Of a stretch of 64,000 bases of DNA, positions 13,199 to 24,731 are shown one piece after another. The notes under the pieces were generated by a model. It ran no database searches. It was not told where the DNA came from and saw only the letters and a list, made by a program, of their open reading frames with translations. This DNA comes from Podocnemis expansa (lineage: Eukaryota > Chordata > Testudines > Podocnemididae). The stretch spans positions 45,582,314 to 45,646,313 of the forward strand of contig ML681994.1 in the NCBI GenBank assembly GCA_007922195.1. Direction: 5' to 3'. Position 1 is the first letter of the stretch; each line of letters begins with the position of its first letter. The position numbers and the translations under genes were made by a program.

Positions 13199-13966
13199 CA
13201 GGGGTTAAAGTATAATTTGGGGGCCCGTGGCACCCTCCCAAGTTTCCAGACCCCCTCAGCAGGTCTGGGGGCACCCCATGTACCCCAGCTACTGCCCCCA
13301 ATATCCATTCCCCTGTCCCCAAAATCCACCCCAGCCCCCTATATCCACACCAATATCCACCAAACCAAACACCCCCCAAAACACTCGTCCCCAATACCCA
13401 CCCTCAGCCCCATTACCCAGCCCCAACCCCCAACATCCATTTCTCTGTCCCCAATATTCCGAGCTCCCAATACCCAGCCCCGAAATCCACCCCAGCCCCC
13501 AATACCCACCCTCCTGTCCCAAATATTCCCCCAGCCCCAGCATCCACACCCCTACCCCCAATGCAAGACAGGCCACCCCAGCACGTACTGGCAGCTGCAT
13601 GCTGGGTCAGGAGACAATCCCTCCTTCAGCTTGTGCTTGGAGGCTTCTGCCTCCAAGCAGCCTGCGCATGCGCGGGGGAGCCTGGCAGCCCGCCTGCCAC
13701 CCACCCCCACACTCCCCTGCCTGCTGGAACACAGCAGAACTCCATTCTAGGGCCTGCTATTTTTAGGGGCTCAGCATTCAGGCCCCTAAAAATAGAAAAT
13801 GGAACCAGAATGCTGCATTCCAGGGTCCACTGTTTTTAAATTGTGGACCCCAGAACACAGCATTCTGGCTCCTTTTTCTATTTTTAGGAGGCCAGAATGC
13901 TGAGCCCCTAAAAATAGTGGGCCCCTGAACAGTGTTTTGCCATGTTCTAACATACTTTAACTCCTG
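13199..13966. mobile_element. Non-autonomous hAT element with GC-rich core
   Basis: The terminal inverted repeats are CAGGGGTTAAAGTA (13199) and TACTTTAACTCCTG (ending 13966), one mismatch apart. The 8-bp flanks TACCTCAG and TACCTGAG match at 7 of 8 positions. The interior has a degenerate C-rich tandem block at about 13230-13570 (units built on CCCCAATATCCA). It also has a perfect 23-bp inverted repeat (13757-13779 with 13895-13917) around CTATTTTTAGGGGC. The long ORFs across the C-rich block are composition artefacts. The element at 23215-24731 has the same ends. Confidence 0.85.
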
Positions 13967-14950
13967 TACCTGAGATTCCTAATTGACCTTGCATATGCCT
14001 GTGTTCTGAGTGGTGGGGCCTACTGTTGTAGCTATCCTGTCTGTAAAGGAGCATAATTACACTGATCCTGACTGAAGGGCAGCTGTTTTGCACACCAGTT
14101 ACAGTGAGGTTTCATCAAAGGTCCAACATAACAATATTTCACAGCTCAAACAGAAGTTATGGATTTGATACAGGGGTTGAAAGTCTGTGGCCTCTCTTAT
14201 GCGGGAAATCAGACTATACGTTCATAATGGTCTTTTGTGGGCTTAATCTATGCCACCACCTACTATTTATGAATTTTGTGATAGTCAAAATATTTGACCA
14301 AACACACAAATGGCCACATACTTTATGTCTTACCTGACCAATATGAATGTCTTGACAATGAAAAATTGGGCTGGAAATTTCATGCAGACTGAATTGTTCA
14401 CACACTTTCTCATGTTCCAGCTTCCAGTCACTTTGGGAAAGCAACAACAAATAGCCTCTTTCACTGCTTTTCTACACTTTTGCTTTTGGTCTTACCCAGA
14501 GTTAAAAAATACAAACATGCATGAAAATTAAAGTTATCCAAACCTCAAAAAAAATGCAATATACATTTCATACTGAAGAATGTGGTGAAACTTGAGTACC
14601 TAAAATTCTGAGATCTGCAACTATTCAGTAGTTAACAAAAGTCTCCAAGACAGAAGAATATTACCTGTGTTGAAAAGCCAACATTTAAAAACAAAAATTC
14701 CTCACCAGTTTAAATCTTTATCTGTCTTTGATTTGATTTACATGCTATTATTTTTTCTTTTGAATTAAATAGTTAAATTTGTTTTTCTTAATTACTTTCC
14801 TATATATTAATAGAATTTTAATAGATATTTTCTGCTAAAAAGTTTCATACCAAACATGATCATCTATGGTAAAAATATATATAAGAATTTTTTTTTTTTT
14901 TAAAGAACAGACAACCCTAAAACTAACACACTAACATGGAGAAAAGAAAT

Positions 14951-15137
14951 ACAGAAGTAATTCAGAGTGGTCACACTTCTTATATGAGGTATTTTAATCA
15001 CTGTGAATGCTAGTTTGCAAAGGGCTAGCTAGCCACTTTACATGCCACGCTACCCAGCTGACCTTTTGCAAACACATGTATTCATGGTGATTAAAATATC
15101 TCATATAAGAAGTCTGACCACTCTGAATTACTTCTGT
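14951..15137. repeat. Long imperfect palindrome (foldback)
   Basis: A left arm of about 73 bp starting ACAGAAGTAATTCAGAGTGG is repeated in reverse complement and ends at 15137. Roughly nine in ten bases pair, around a spacer of about 38 bp. The transcript could form a long hairpin. The arms contain no ORF. The likely origin is a foldback MITE or an inverted duplication; a small-RNA precursor is a less likely alternative. Confidence 0.8.
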
Positions 15138-15591
15138 ACCTGTTTCCTCTGTTTTAATGCATTGGTTTTGAAGTCATCTGTTCTTAAAAAAAAAGTTTAT
15201 ATATTTTTTTCAATCAAGACTAAAAGTAGATCAGATTGAAACTGGTGAACACCACTTTCCTGAAACCTAACCTATAACCATTGCACCATCTGCAGGAGAA
15301 AGGTGAGAAAGCACAGGATATACAGAGAGACAGACAGACAAGATGGGCTAAGTCAATATAAAAGTTGTTTAAAATAATGAAAAAAAAAGAGACCATAGCA
15401 TCATCATCATCTTTTTTATGAAAACAAACCGAGACACATAGTTGATGAACAAATATCCTGTTCTATATGTGGAACCAATTCCACCTTTGATGTATTGAAC
15501 TTGTACGAAAAGTCAAGGTGAAGAGATATCTTTTATTGGACCAACTTCTATGGTGAGAGAGAGAACTTATGCATTTCTTTAGATCATAGCC

Positions 15592-15862
15592 CTAGTCTGT
15601 ACTTACAATGTTTTTCAGCAGCAGATATGCAAGGGATGTAAAATGACTTGCATATCTGCCGACAACTCACTAATCCACCAGTGCTTAGTAGGGTAAGCCA
15701 AGCACACATGACTTCTGGTCAGCTTACAGCAACTCCAGTTCTGGGGCTGGAGTTGGTGTGATGACTTCCAGAGCGATTCAGCAGGTTCATACTCACCGCG
15801 GAATCGTACCCAGAAGATCACACTGACAGTGACAATTTTGCCACCGTCAGCATAGATACACC
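15592..15862. mobile_element. Harbinger-type MITE, copy 1 of a three-copy family
   Basis: The sequence opens with CCCTAGTCTGTAC and closes with CATAGATACACCCTGAG. It shares with the copies at 21207 and 32873 a left part ending in a GCAAGTGGT-like region and a right part that reads TTTTGCCACCGTC just before the end. It has no coding capacity and is inserted within the Penelope-like remnant. Confidence 0.6.
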
Positions 15863-15867
15863 CTGAG

Positions 15868-16125
15868 AAACTTACGTAGGGCTTGTAGTTGTGTACAGCA
15901 CTATGGCTGCATAGCTGTAGCCCCTGAGTAAAGACACTACTACAAATGAAGAGCTTTTCCCATCAGTGGAGTCAATCCACCTACCCAAGAAACAGTGGCT
16001 AGGTCAGTCGGAGCTCTCCTATCAACATAGCACTGTTTATGCAAGGGGTTAGGTCAGTATGGATTTTGGACGCTCTTGAGCAATGCAGTTCTACTGCTAT
16101 GGGTCTGCAGTGTAGACCCTCTCAT
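15868..16125. mobile_element. MITE of a second Harbinger-like family
   Basis: This begins near GTAGGGCTTGTAG and ends near CAGTGTAGACCCTC. Internal boxes are CCCATCAGTGGAG, AATCCACCTACCC and GTTAGGTCAGT, the layout of a widespread sauropsid MITE with ends of the type GTCTACAC. It lies directly next to copy 1 of the other MITE family, so the exact borders are uncertain. Confidence 0.55.
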
Positions 16126-17629
16126 AGTGTCACAGCTAAATACAAGCTGGTATAGATTGTTTAGTGTAAAGTAGCTACATATTTCAAGGCATCATTCTTT
16201 GGTTCCTATTCTAGGTCAAACGGCCAGGTGATATCACAAGGAGGAAAGGAGGTCTGTGGACAGGGCAAATCCATGGAGGAGTCATTAGAGTATTATAGGT
16301 TGTCGTGATAAACCATAAATCTAGTGTCTATATTCGGTTCACTATTTTTAGTATCTAGCAAAGTTAAGAATTTAAGCTCCCGGTATCATCTTTTGAAAGT
16401 GGTGTGCAGGTTTGGTTTGAGTCACCATCCCTCACAATGACAGCATAGCTGCCTGCCTCAAACATTTTTACAAGTCAATGGACAACCTTCAGATATCCAC
16501 CAAACATATCAATTTATTTCTCATCCATAACAATAGTATGTTCAACACCACTTTGTCCAAACCATGGAAACAGCTAGGTTTGACTCCCCAATATGCAAAC
16601 ATCTTCTTAGCCCGCCTCAAAGAATTCTACACAAATGCACCATGAAACCAGTGATATACCCGAGATGTCTCTCTCACCAACTGCCATTGGTCTAATAACA
16701 GAGATTACCTCACCCACCTTGTCTCTCTAATGTCTTTGGACCAACATGGATATAGCACTATCAAGTTGACTTTCTCCAAGTCAGATTTCAAAAGCACTAG
16801 GCTAGGTTTAGGCACCTAGATCCATCCTTAGAGCACCATATAAACACTGAATGGTATGATGCCAACAGAAGCACTGAAGGAAAAGAGAATGGACACAATA
16901 GCTATTTTTAAGCCCTGAGTGGCTATAACAAGATTAAATCACTTTTCTGTAAGAAAAGCCTCATAAAGTTAAATTAATGCACAGGAAAAAAATTAATATG
17001 TGAATTACATATCTGAAATTGTATATGTATGTGTTTGATTCTGAAACTGAATGACCAGCAGTTCATATTACAATAAAGTTTACATAACTAGTTTTATGAA
17101 TCACTTAAATAATAATATGCCAGCAGTTGAGACCTTAGTCCTGCAAAGATGTATGTTCATGATTAACTTCACCATGTATTGTTAGTCATTAACCGCATGG
17201 ATACAAGGCATCATAGACTATTCACAGTGAACCAAGTACACAGAGGTATCTGTAGATCAGTAACTACATGCATATTAATCCAAACACAACATTATACATG
17301 GATGCTTGTTAATATTCACCACTTTTGTAGGATCATTTGTTCTGGTATCACTGTTTTGTATGTGGCTAACTTTTTCTGGGTCACATAGAATGCAGTCAAG
17401 TAAAGCAAATGTTAACTGTCCTTATAGCTACAGCTATAGTTATAGATATGTCTGTATTTGTTTGAGCATGTATAGTCATGAGTGTTGACCTTTTCAAGTA
17501 CTACATTCAGCTGAATGGTAAGTTATGAACAGCTCTCCAGGGCTTGACGCTATTACAGATAAACTGAGAGAGACATCTAGTGCTTAAGATTGTGTATAGC
17601 ACCTTAAAACTAAGTAGCCCTTACTACCT

Positions 17630-17962
17630 TAAAACAAATAAGTCTGGAGGCACTTTTAAAGTCTTACAAATTTATTTAGCACATAAGCTTTCATGGGAGA
17701 AAATCCCCCTTCATTATCCTCTTGAAGATGAAGAAGTTATAGAAATGGGAGCAAAATAAATGCAGGGGAGTAGACATGACCTGATGCTATGACTTCCACT
17801 CCCCTGCATTATTTTTGATCCCAATCTTCAAGAATCTGATGAAGTGGGATGTTCTCCCATGGAAGCTAATGTGATAAATACATTTGTTAGTCTTTAGAAG
17901 TGCCACCAAACTCCTTGTTTGTTTTTGCTGAACTAGACTAACTCAGCTGCCCCTTTGGAACT
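17630..17962. mobile_element. Palindromic Penelope-like terminus
   Basis: The left arm holds TCTGGAGGCACTTTTAAAGTC and CATGGGAGAAAATCCC. The right arm holds GTTCTCCCATGG and TTTAGAAGTGCCACC, ending CCTTTGGAACT. The arms are inverted around a core with AAATAAATGCAGGGGAG. The core also recurs at 60868-61200, so the palindrome is a property of the family and not a chance head-on insertion. The link to Penelope comes from the copy at 47.0-47.4 kb. Confidence 0.65.
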
Positions 17963-19196
17963 TATTACTACAGTTTCATTTCACCTGGTTAAAACCACAA
18001 ATACACACAGTTGTTATGTACTAACATTTTTATCCAGTCTACATACAGCAAACAGCTCAGAAAAATTTCCTTTCAGTATTAAGTAGGTACTAGAGCTGTG
18101 AGCGAGTATTCCCTATACTTAGAATGGGACATAACAGAAGTGCTGTTAATGCCTTGCCTCATAGAGGCAAGAAATCCACTGTTAATGGAACTGTTATTTA
18201 AACTAATCTGTCCACTGCATACAGTCATGACACTGATCATGTCTCCAATCACCAGTACTACCCCAGTGACCACCATGAGATGGCTGAGGGAAACAGAACC
18301 TAATTTAGCAAGCACTTAAGCACTCACTGGCACTAAAGAGACATTTAGCATCTGCTTAAATGCTTTACTAAATGGGGACCACATAGCGCAGCTGCTGTAG
18401 CAATCTGGGGAAGTGCTTTTGCTTGTGTTTGCTGCAGCAGCTGCTTTGCTTTCAGAGCAATGGAAGCACTGGGCTCTAAAAGAAGGTAGGTTTCCCTACA
18501 CTTCTAGCCTTCTCATGACTGCCATTCCTTGGCAGTTGTGTTCTGAGCCATCACCTTATCACTGAGGATGAGACTATGTCAAAGCAGTCAGGGGTTCAGT
18601 GACTTTCAGAGACCTCTGTGACATTTTCCTCTTGGTCAGCAAGGCAACAAGAGCAGCCTCGAGGCCCCTGCAACTCCCAGCTACTGGGGCTGTGGTGGGG
18701 GTCCAGAAGCTGTCAGCTGTGCAGGACTCAGTCTCTCACCCCACCCCCAGTTCAGGCTTCAGTCATTCCTCATCATCAGACTTTCTCCCTCATTATTTTT
18801 ACTACAAGTCAGGGACAGGTTTCTGGGAATTTTTGTTTATTGCCTGTGACCTGTCTGAGACTTTTACTAAAACTAACTGTGATAAAGTGTTAACCTTACA
18901 CATGCATAGGCAAACCCACAAAATGGGGTACCAAAACTATTGCTGCTTATAGGCAATAGCTGTACAGTATCTGTGGACAAACCACACAGCCACCTCACAC
19001 TTTCGTTCCTGGCTGGAGAGGAGGACATTATCCCACATGATCCCTGCACAGCTGTCCTATCTAAGCCCTTTTCCCCCTATGTCCCATGTGCATATCAAGG
19101 ATTTGACATTCAGTCTTTCAGAAAATACATTACAAAAGATTTTGTTCAGAGAAATATATTAATATTTATAATTCTGATCTATGTGTTCATCATCTC
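17963..19196. other. Intergenic, no gene recognised
   Basis: Open frames occur on both strands at about 18079-18319 and 18599-18952, but none shows a domain, splice-site pattern or signal I recognise. The two frames near 18.2 kb overlap each other almost fully on opposite strands, which argues against both being real. The segment at 18640-18790 is C-rich. Confidence 0.5.
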
Positions 19197-19437
19197 CAGG
19201 GATGGGAAAAATATGGCCAGCTCTCTCCAACCTCCCATGACCAGCTCTGGGGCTGGCTCTCTGCTGTTCCTCTGCCCCCACCTTGCTCCACCAGCTCTCT
19301 GCTGCTCCATGACACCCCCCCCCGCCAGCTCTGTGCCCTCCACCACTCTGCTTCCAGTTCTGCACTGCGCTATTGCCCCCAGGGCTGGCTCATCACCGCT
19401 GCACCAGCCCACGTGGGAGTATTATTGTCCACCCCTG
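19197..19437. mobile_element. Short hAT element with GC-rich core
   Basis: The ends are CAGGGATGGGAAAAAT and, reverse-complemented, CAGGGGTGGACAAT. The flanking octamers are ATCATCTC (19189-19196) and ATCCTCTC (19438-19445), 7 of 8 alike. The 241-bp interior is made of loosely repeated CCAGCTCTG / CTGCTC units. It has no transposase. The ORFs that run through it on both strands are composition artefacts. Confidence 0.75.
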
Positions 19438-20114
19438 ATCCTCTCAAACAGCTTCCTCTGCTGGAGAACAACCTGAAGTTCCTACCTGGGAGGCACTGGG
19501 CTTGGCATATTGGCACTGCTGTTTATGAAGACGTGTACCTCCCAGACCGAGGGACTTAAACAGAGAAAGTGGCTATGATCACAGAAGGGGAAGGGAGGAG
19601 TCAGAGCATGAATACTATCTTGACTTACACCAGGCTCCTGTGGAGCATACAGCGAACAAATTTGGTTGAAACATGGGGGGGAGGGAGGGAGAGAGAGAGA
19701 TGAGGGATGCACATGTCATGCCTCCTATACTGGCCCCCACACTCCAGGAAAGATGTTCACACCCAGACAGATGCACTACAGCTCAAGGGTCCTCCATTCT
19801 ATTAGAACACCTTTCCCTCAAACAAGGACTACAGTCTTTAGCATAATACACCAGCGTGCATTTACCAATATTTAATAAAGTCATATGAATCTAACAAGAT
19901 GCCTCAAGTGGTTAAATGCATCAGTTACTAATAAGATGCCTAATCCTTAATTAAATCTCCCGGTCAAGTCTATAGATCCTTCCCTAAAGGCCAAATCTGG
20001 AATGTTTTTCTTGAGTCTGAATGAAGTATACACATTGGGGTTAAATGCCCGAGCTGCTGGTGCTAAGTCATGTACCTGTTTTTCCATGAACTACTGAGTG
20101 CTTTTCAGTAGGTA

Positions 20115-20735
20115 TTCATAGAATCATAGGGTTGGAAGGGACCCCACGAGGTCATCTAGTCCAACCCCCTGCCAAAAAAAGCAGGACCACTCCCACTAGA
20201 TCATCCCAGTCAGGGTTTTGTCCAGCTGGGACTTGAACACCTCCAGAGATGGAGATTCCACCACCTCCCTAGGCAGCTTATTCCAATGCTTCACCACTCG
20301 CCTAGTAAGAAAGTTTCTCCTAATATCCAGCCTGGACCACCCCAGCTGTAACTTGAAGCCATTGCTTCTCGTTCTGCCCTCTGTTACTACCGAGAACAGT
20401 CGAGCTCCCTCCTCCTTGGAGCAACCCTTCAAGTAGTTGAAGGTTGCTATCAAATCCCCCCTCAGTCTTCTCTTCTGCAGGCTAAATAAGCCTAGTTCCT
20501 TCAGTCTTTCTTCATAGGGCTTGTGCTCCAGCCCTTTGATCATTTTGGTTGCCCTCCTCTGGACTCTCTCTAATTTGTCCATGTCCTTTTTGTAGTGGGG
20601 AGCCCAAAACTGGACACAGTATTCCAGATGTGGCCTCACTAGTGCAGAATAGAGGGGAATGATCACATCCCTCGATCTGCTGGCAACATGTTGAACTGAT
20701 GGATCTTGAGTTGTTCTCTCCATAACAGCCAGCAC
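20115..20735 (-). mobile_element. CR1 LINE 3' end, minus strand
   Basis: An open frame at 20735-20196 encodes the ORF2 C-terminus: [62 protein letters not shown] and [20 protein letters not shown]. It ends in frame at a stop, followed by the CR1 3' UTR with TCATAGGGTTGGAAGGGACC, which is close to the avian CR1 tail. It is 5' truncated near 20700. The frame is intact over about 180 codons, so this copy is younger than the one at 7.7 kb and belongs to a different subfamily. Confidence 0.92.
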
Positions 20736-21001
20736 ATTAACCTACAAGGAGATACATTAATTCTCCTAGTAAATTATGCAGCCAAGCAGTAATATAGCTT
20801 TTAGTGAAGAGAGGAAGAGTTAGATTTTGAAGTCTATTTGTTGGTGGTATTCCACAGCAGTTTCTCCATGCAACTGGCCCAGCGAATGCTGCCACAACCA
20901 GCCTTTCAAGCAGATTTATTTTCTTAACACGACTGAATAAACAGAAAAATCTTTTAACTTGTTCCTTTGTCCTTAGACTTTTGGGTCACTCTAAAGTTGA
21001 C

Positions 21002-21206
21002 TTAGGGCAGCCACGCTGGGTTAATTCAACTTAATAAAGTTGAATTAACCTTTAATTTGAAGTAAAAGAAGGTTTTATTAAGTCGAATTATCATTTCCTT
21101 ATTTCAGATTAAGGAAATCCTTATTTCTACTTAATAAAATGCCTGTGTGGCCTGGCAGTAGGGTAAGATGAATTAAGTTTCCTTAATTCGACTTAACCTG
21201 CAAGCC
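21002..21206. mobile_element. MITE with TTAATTCGA palindromic interior
   Basis: This starts near TTAGGGCAGCCACG and ends near TTAACCTGCAAGCCC. The interior is rich in TTAATTCGACTTAA-like palindromes, as in the MITE at 9477-9866. It abuts the next MITE at about 21206. No ORF is present. Confidence 0.55.
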
Positions 21207-21476
21207 CTAGTCTACATTTGGGGCTTTTTCAGTAGCAGTCAACCACCAGTTACACAAGGAACATAAAATTCCTTGCATAACTGGCGGCAACTTTCTTAGC
21301 CACTGTTACACATTAGGGGAAAAGCCAACCACAAATCACTTGCAGTTGGCTTTTCTTTACACTCCCTGGCCGCCAGGTTTTCTGGGGCCGACTTCCAAGA
21401 CCAAACCATTCCCAGAACACTGAGCTGACATTGGTGATTTTGCCACCGTCTGTGAAGACATACCCTAAGTGTAGAT
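21207..21476. mobile_element. Harbinger-type MITE, copy 2 of a three-copy family
   Basis: This opens with CCCTAGTCTACATTTG, contains CAACCACAAATCACTTGC and TTTTGCCACCGTCTG, and ends GACATACCCTAAG. The copy at 32873-33145 has the same blocks in the same order. No coding capacity is seen. Confidence 0.7.
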
Positions 21477-22969
21477 GGACCTAAAGGGAGGCTCGGCCCA
21501 GTCTACTCACAGTGACCAGCTGCCTTGTGAGACCTGGGATATCAGACAAACAAAAACTGAGGAAAAGACAATACTTCCAACTCTTGGCTAGATAATGTTC
21601 AGTTTTACTAGATTCCCCTGATTTAAAACTGACTGCTTAATATTCTGATGTGCTCTGATGCTTCAATGCCTGTTAATCAGAAATCTTAAGCTTCCCATTA
21701 TGGAGACCAATGCTATCAGCCCAGTCAATTAATTGACAATATGACAGAAGAGCATCAATCAATGAGACAACAACTCCAAATTATAAATGCACAGGAGGCA
21801 AGCAGACTAACAGGAGAGAAATACTTGAAGCAAAGATGTACATCTGCATGCAGGCTGTAAGATATGGCCAGAAGGGCATTTTTGCAATCAACAGCTGTTA
21901 CAAATATTACTCCTAACAGCTGTGAAGATTAAAAAAAGAGAACAAAATCTAATGAGCTGGCATACTCATTAGTGTTTATCAAAGTAAGAAAGAAACCAGA
22001 ATGGATTAAAATTTTAAAAAATTAATTCAGTTATTTTAAATGGAAATCATTTTTATTTATATGTTGCTAGCTCTTTACTTTCTTCTCATGTTATAGTCAC
22101 GAATTGGAAGAGGAGTTGTTTTGTACATATTTTTCAGCTACTTTCCTAGCTGTTAGAGATACAAATCTATTAAGAAGGTTCACACTTAAAATACTGATCT
22201 ATGCTAAAGACACATGCAAGACCTCATTAACATACTTGCTATGAAACAAACACAGACGTATAACTGATTAACAAACAGCCCATTCTATATTTTTGCAACC
22301 AATTCTCCCTTCTAATATCTGAACTTCTGCAAGTCAAGAAATGTTAAATATTTCAATCTGGCTATACTCAGTCATGAGGATTTTCACTCTGAAGTCAATG
22401 GGACTGAAATGCCTCACTCAGGTGCTCTTGAAAACCCTACCCTAGAATGCCTAAATGTGGGGTTTTGAGCCTAGTTTTAGGGATGAGTTTCTGATGGAAA
22501 ATGTCCTTTTTGTAAAATTGAAGTTTTCTAGAGGAAAATTTAAATGTTCCAAAAATTTCAAATCCAAAATAGTTATTACTTATAACCCTATTATCCTGTA
22601 AGATTATTATTAAACTGACTGTTTAAAATTTTGTTTCAGTATCATTTGATGTGTTGTGTCTACTTTTGTGTGGGTTGGGGGAGAAGAGCAAACAAAAATC
22701 ATAACTCAAAGGCTGAGCTCACCTCAAAAAGTTTAAAACTGCTGCATTATTGTACCTCCTTCCTTACTAACTAAAGGACCTACATTTCCCTCTTCACTTT
22801 CTACATTCTCTTGCTCCAAATATATTTATAAATTTTCTTTTTACTGTGTTATGTACATTAACAGATGTAACTCATTTTGTGCCTTAGTCTTCTGATTTTC
22901 ATCCTGACATATTTGTGCTATTTTTATGTTTGTTTATTTTTCCTCCCATTTTGTAAGTTCCCTTTCTTC
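21477..22969. other. Intergenic, no gene recognised
   Basis: This is AT-rich sequence. A short segment with GAAGTCAATGGGACTG at about 22390-22410 resembles an old interspersed repeat that also leaves traces near 5.28, 33.75 and 54.03 kb. Nothing else is recognised. Confidence 0.5.
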
Positions 22970-23060
22970 AGGTGTCTGATGAAGTGGGATTTCTCCAATG
23001 AAAGCTCATGTATTAAATACATGTTAGTCTTTAAAAGTGCCAAAGGATTCCTCATTTATG
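22970..23060 (-). mobile_element. Penelope-like terminus fragment
   Basis: The sequence reads GTCTGATGAAGTGGGATTTC, then GAAAGCTCATGTATTAAATAC, then TTAGTCTTTAAAAGTGCC. This is the reverse complement of the family arm seen at 60.9 kb. Only one arm is present. Confidence 0.65.
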
Positions 23061-23214
23061 TGCTATTCATTACTCCTCCTTAGCAATCTATCCATGTTTC
23101 CATCTTTTAAGAGATTCCTTTTGGATTTTAAGGGGATGAAAGAGCTCCCGATGGAACTTTATTGTCCTCTTACTGTTCTTCCTATTTTTTTCCTTTTCTT
23201 GGATAGTTTACTAT

Positions 23215-24731
23215 CAGTGGTTAAAGTATAATTTGACAGAACCCAGAACCCTTCTAGCCTCCAGGCCCCCTTTCTGTATTGTTCAGGCCCCCTTCATGCA
23301 CGTGTGGGCCCCAGCCCAGGTAGGCATTTTTGAGCCCCACTGGCTTTTTCCTCACAAATAAAGTCCAGCCTCAAATCCACAACATCACCCCAACCTTGTC
23401 CACGAGTGTCCACATCAAACCCCTCTCTCCCCATGTCCTCCTCAGGCCCCATCCCCATTCTCTAAGTTCCCTTCCCCCAAGTCCCCAGTTCAGCCCTCCT
23501 AACCACCCACCCCTCAGTTCTCTGTCTTCATTCCACCCCCTTCAGCCCCCCAAGCCCCTCCACACCTGCCCAGTCCCCTCCGTCTTTCTGACTGCTACAA
23601 TTTTCTCTTTTTCCAGTTGAAAAATATCAGTTCTTTGGGTTCCTTTCAGGTCTGTTATTAAAGCACAGGGCTTTATTCTCTCTCATTATAGATATTCCAC
23701 TGTGCTCAGGTGGCAGGAAGAGCTCAATTCACCTAAAGCTGGCGGCCTAACTGCCCTAGGTCCAAAATATCAGTCCTCAAAACCCCTGCTCAGCTGTTGC
23801 ATAATCCTGGAGGATGACTTTGCCTAAATTGTGATGCTGCCAAGCACCTGTGGTGCAACAGCATCTCAGATTCAGTGTTCCTCAGCCTGTCTTGCATAAG
23901 GTGTTTTCAAAAGCGGCTTAAGAAATTGCGTCCTGCATGAAACATAGCCAGAAAATCCTTCCAGCCAATGGCCACAGAGTTCACACACTCAGTTCAGGGT
24001 CAGGAGAGCCAGGTTTTCACCACTCAGTGCTATGTCATCCAACACTTCCCAGACACCCTGGACCAGGGGTCCCCAATCCCCTCCCACCCTTTCCCCATCC
24101 ACGTTGCTGGCTTCCGACCTCTGTCCTTCCCCCAACCCCCTGCCAGCTCCCCAATTCCCTCCCACCCCTTCCCCAACCCCTGCCGGCTTTGGGCTCCCCA
24201 ACACACCCCTGCCCCTTTCCCAACCCCTGCTGGCTCCAGGCTCCCAAACCCTCTCCTGCCCTTTTCCTAATCCCCGCCGGCTCTGGCCTCCGCAATCCCC
24301 GCCTGCCTCTTTCCCGACCCCTGCTGGCTCTGGGCTCCCCAACCCCCACCCGCCTCCTTCCTGATCCATGATGGCTCCAGGTTCCCCAATCCTCTCCCAC
24401 TCCTTTCCTGATCCCCCACCATCTCAGAGACCCATAGGGTCCCTTCCTTACCTAGCTGGACCTGCAGGGACGTCCACACTAGCCAGGCGACTCCCACCCT
24501 GAGCACTCATCTGAGCATGCTTAGGGCAGGAGATTTGAAAACTCCCCTCCCCAGCCTGGCTGCAGCTCCAGGGCAGGGCGGCCAGTGGCACATGTGTAAG
24601 TAAGGGGGGACGCACTGGAAAGCTGCATTCTACCACATTATTCTATTTTTAGGGGCCCCGGAATGCAGGCCCCTAAAATTTGTGGGCCACAGAATGGTAT
24701 TCTGGTGCATTCCCCCTTACTTTAACCCCTG
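23215..24731. mobile_element. Non-autonomous hAT element carrying a 48-bp minisatellite
   Basis: The ends are CAGTGGTTAAAGTA (23215) and TACTTTAACCCCTG (ending 24731). The 8-bp flanks TTTACTAT and TTTACTGT match at 7 of 8 positions. The ends and the subterminal ATTTTTAGGGGC motif are shared with the element at 13199-13966. At about 24070-24420 a C-rich unit of roughly 47-48 bp (core CCCCTGCYGGCTC) is repeated about seven times. The open frames across it in all phases are composition artefacts. No transposase is present. Confidence 0.85.
24070..24420. repeat. Minisatellite of about 48 bp within a hAT element
   Basis: The box CCCCTGCYGGCT recurs at about 24177, 24224, 24272 and 24318, giving a spacing of 47-48 bp, with more degenerate units on either side. 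The units differ by substitutions, so the array is not recent. Confidence 0.8.

Larger units (their letters stand above)
15496..16780. mobile_element. Penelope-like element remnant, split by MITEs
   Basis: The left edge contains TTTTATTGGACCAACTTC with GGTGAGAGAG, and the right edge contains CTCTCTCACCAACTG and TTTGGACCAACATGG. These are inverted versions of one terminus. Between them, 16130-16435 and 16440-16640 resemble, as I recall it, the 3' region of a sauropsid Penelope-like retroelement. Two MITEs (15592-15862 and 15868-16125) lie inside. The family call rests on memory of related turtle sequences and on the inverted ends. No intact ORF remains. Confidence 0.5.

Noticed and set aside
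13074..13839. Long ORFs across 13.0-13.8 kb on both strands (up to 291 codons)
   Set aside because: They overlap in many frames, are Pro-rich or Gly-rich by composition, and coincide with the C-rich core of a hAT element with clear ends and target duplication.
17630..17962. The GGAGTCCTGTGGCAC family as a tRNA-derived turtle SINE
   Set aside because: I first read these as SINEs. I see no convincing A and B boxes, copies share a palindromic core, and one copy runs into a Penelope-like coding remnant, so I prefer a Penelope-like terminus.
18079..18319. Overlapping ORFs on both strands at 18.1-18.3 kb as a small gene
   Set aside because: There is no motif, no splice context and full overlap of opposite-strand frames. 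Probably chance.
23937..24506. Overlapping Pro-rich and Gly-rich ORFs at 23.9-24.5 kb
   Set aside because: They follow a 48-bp minisatellite within a hAT. The frames remain open in several phases only because the C-rich repeat lacks stops.
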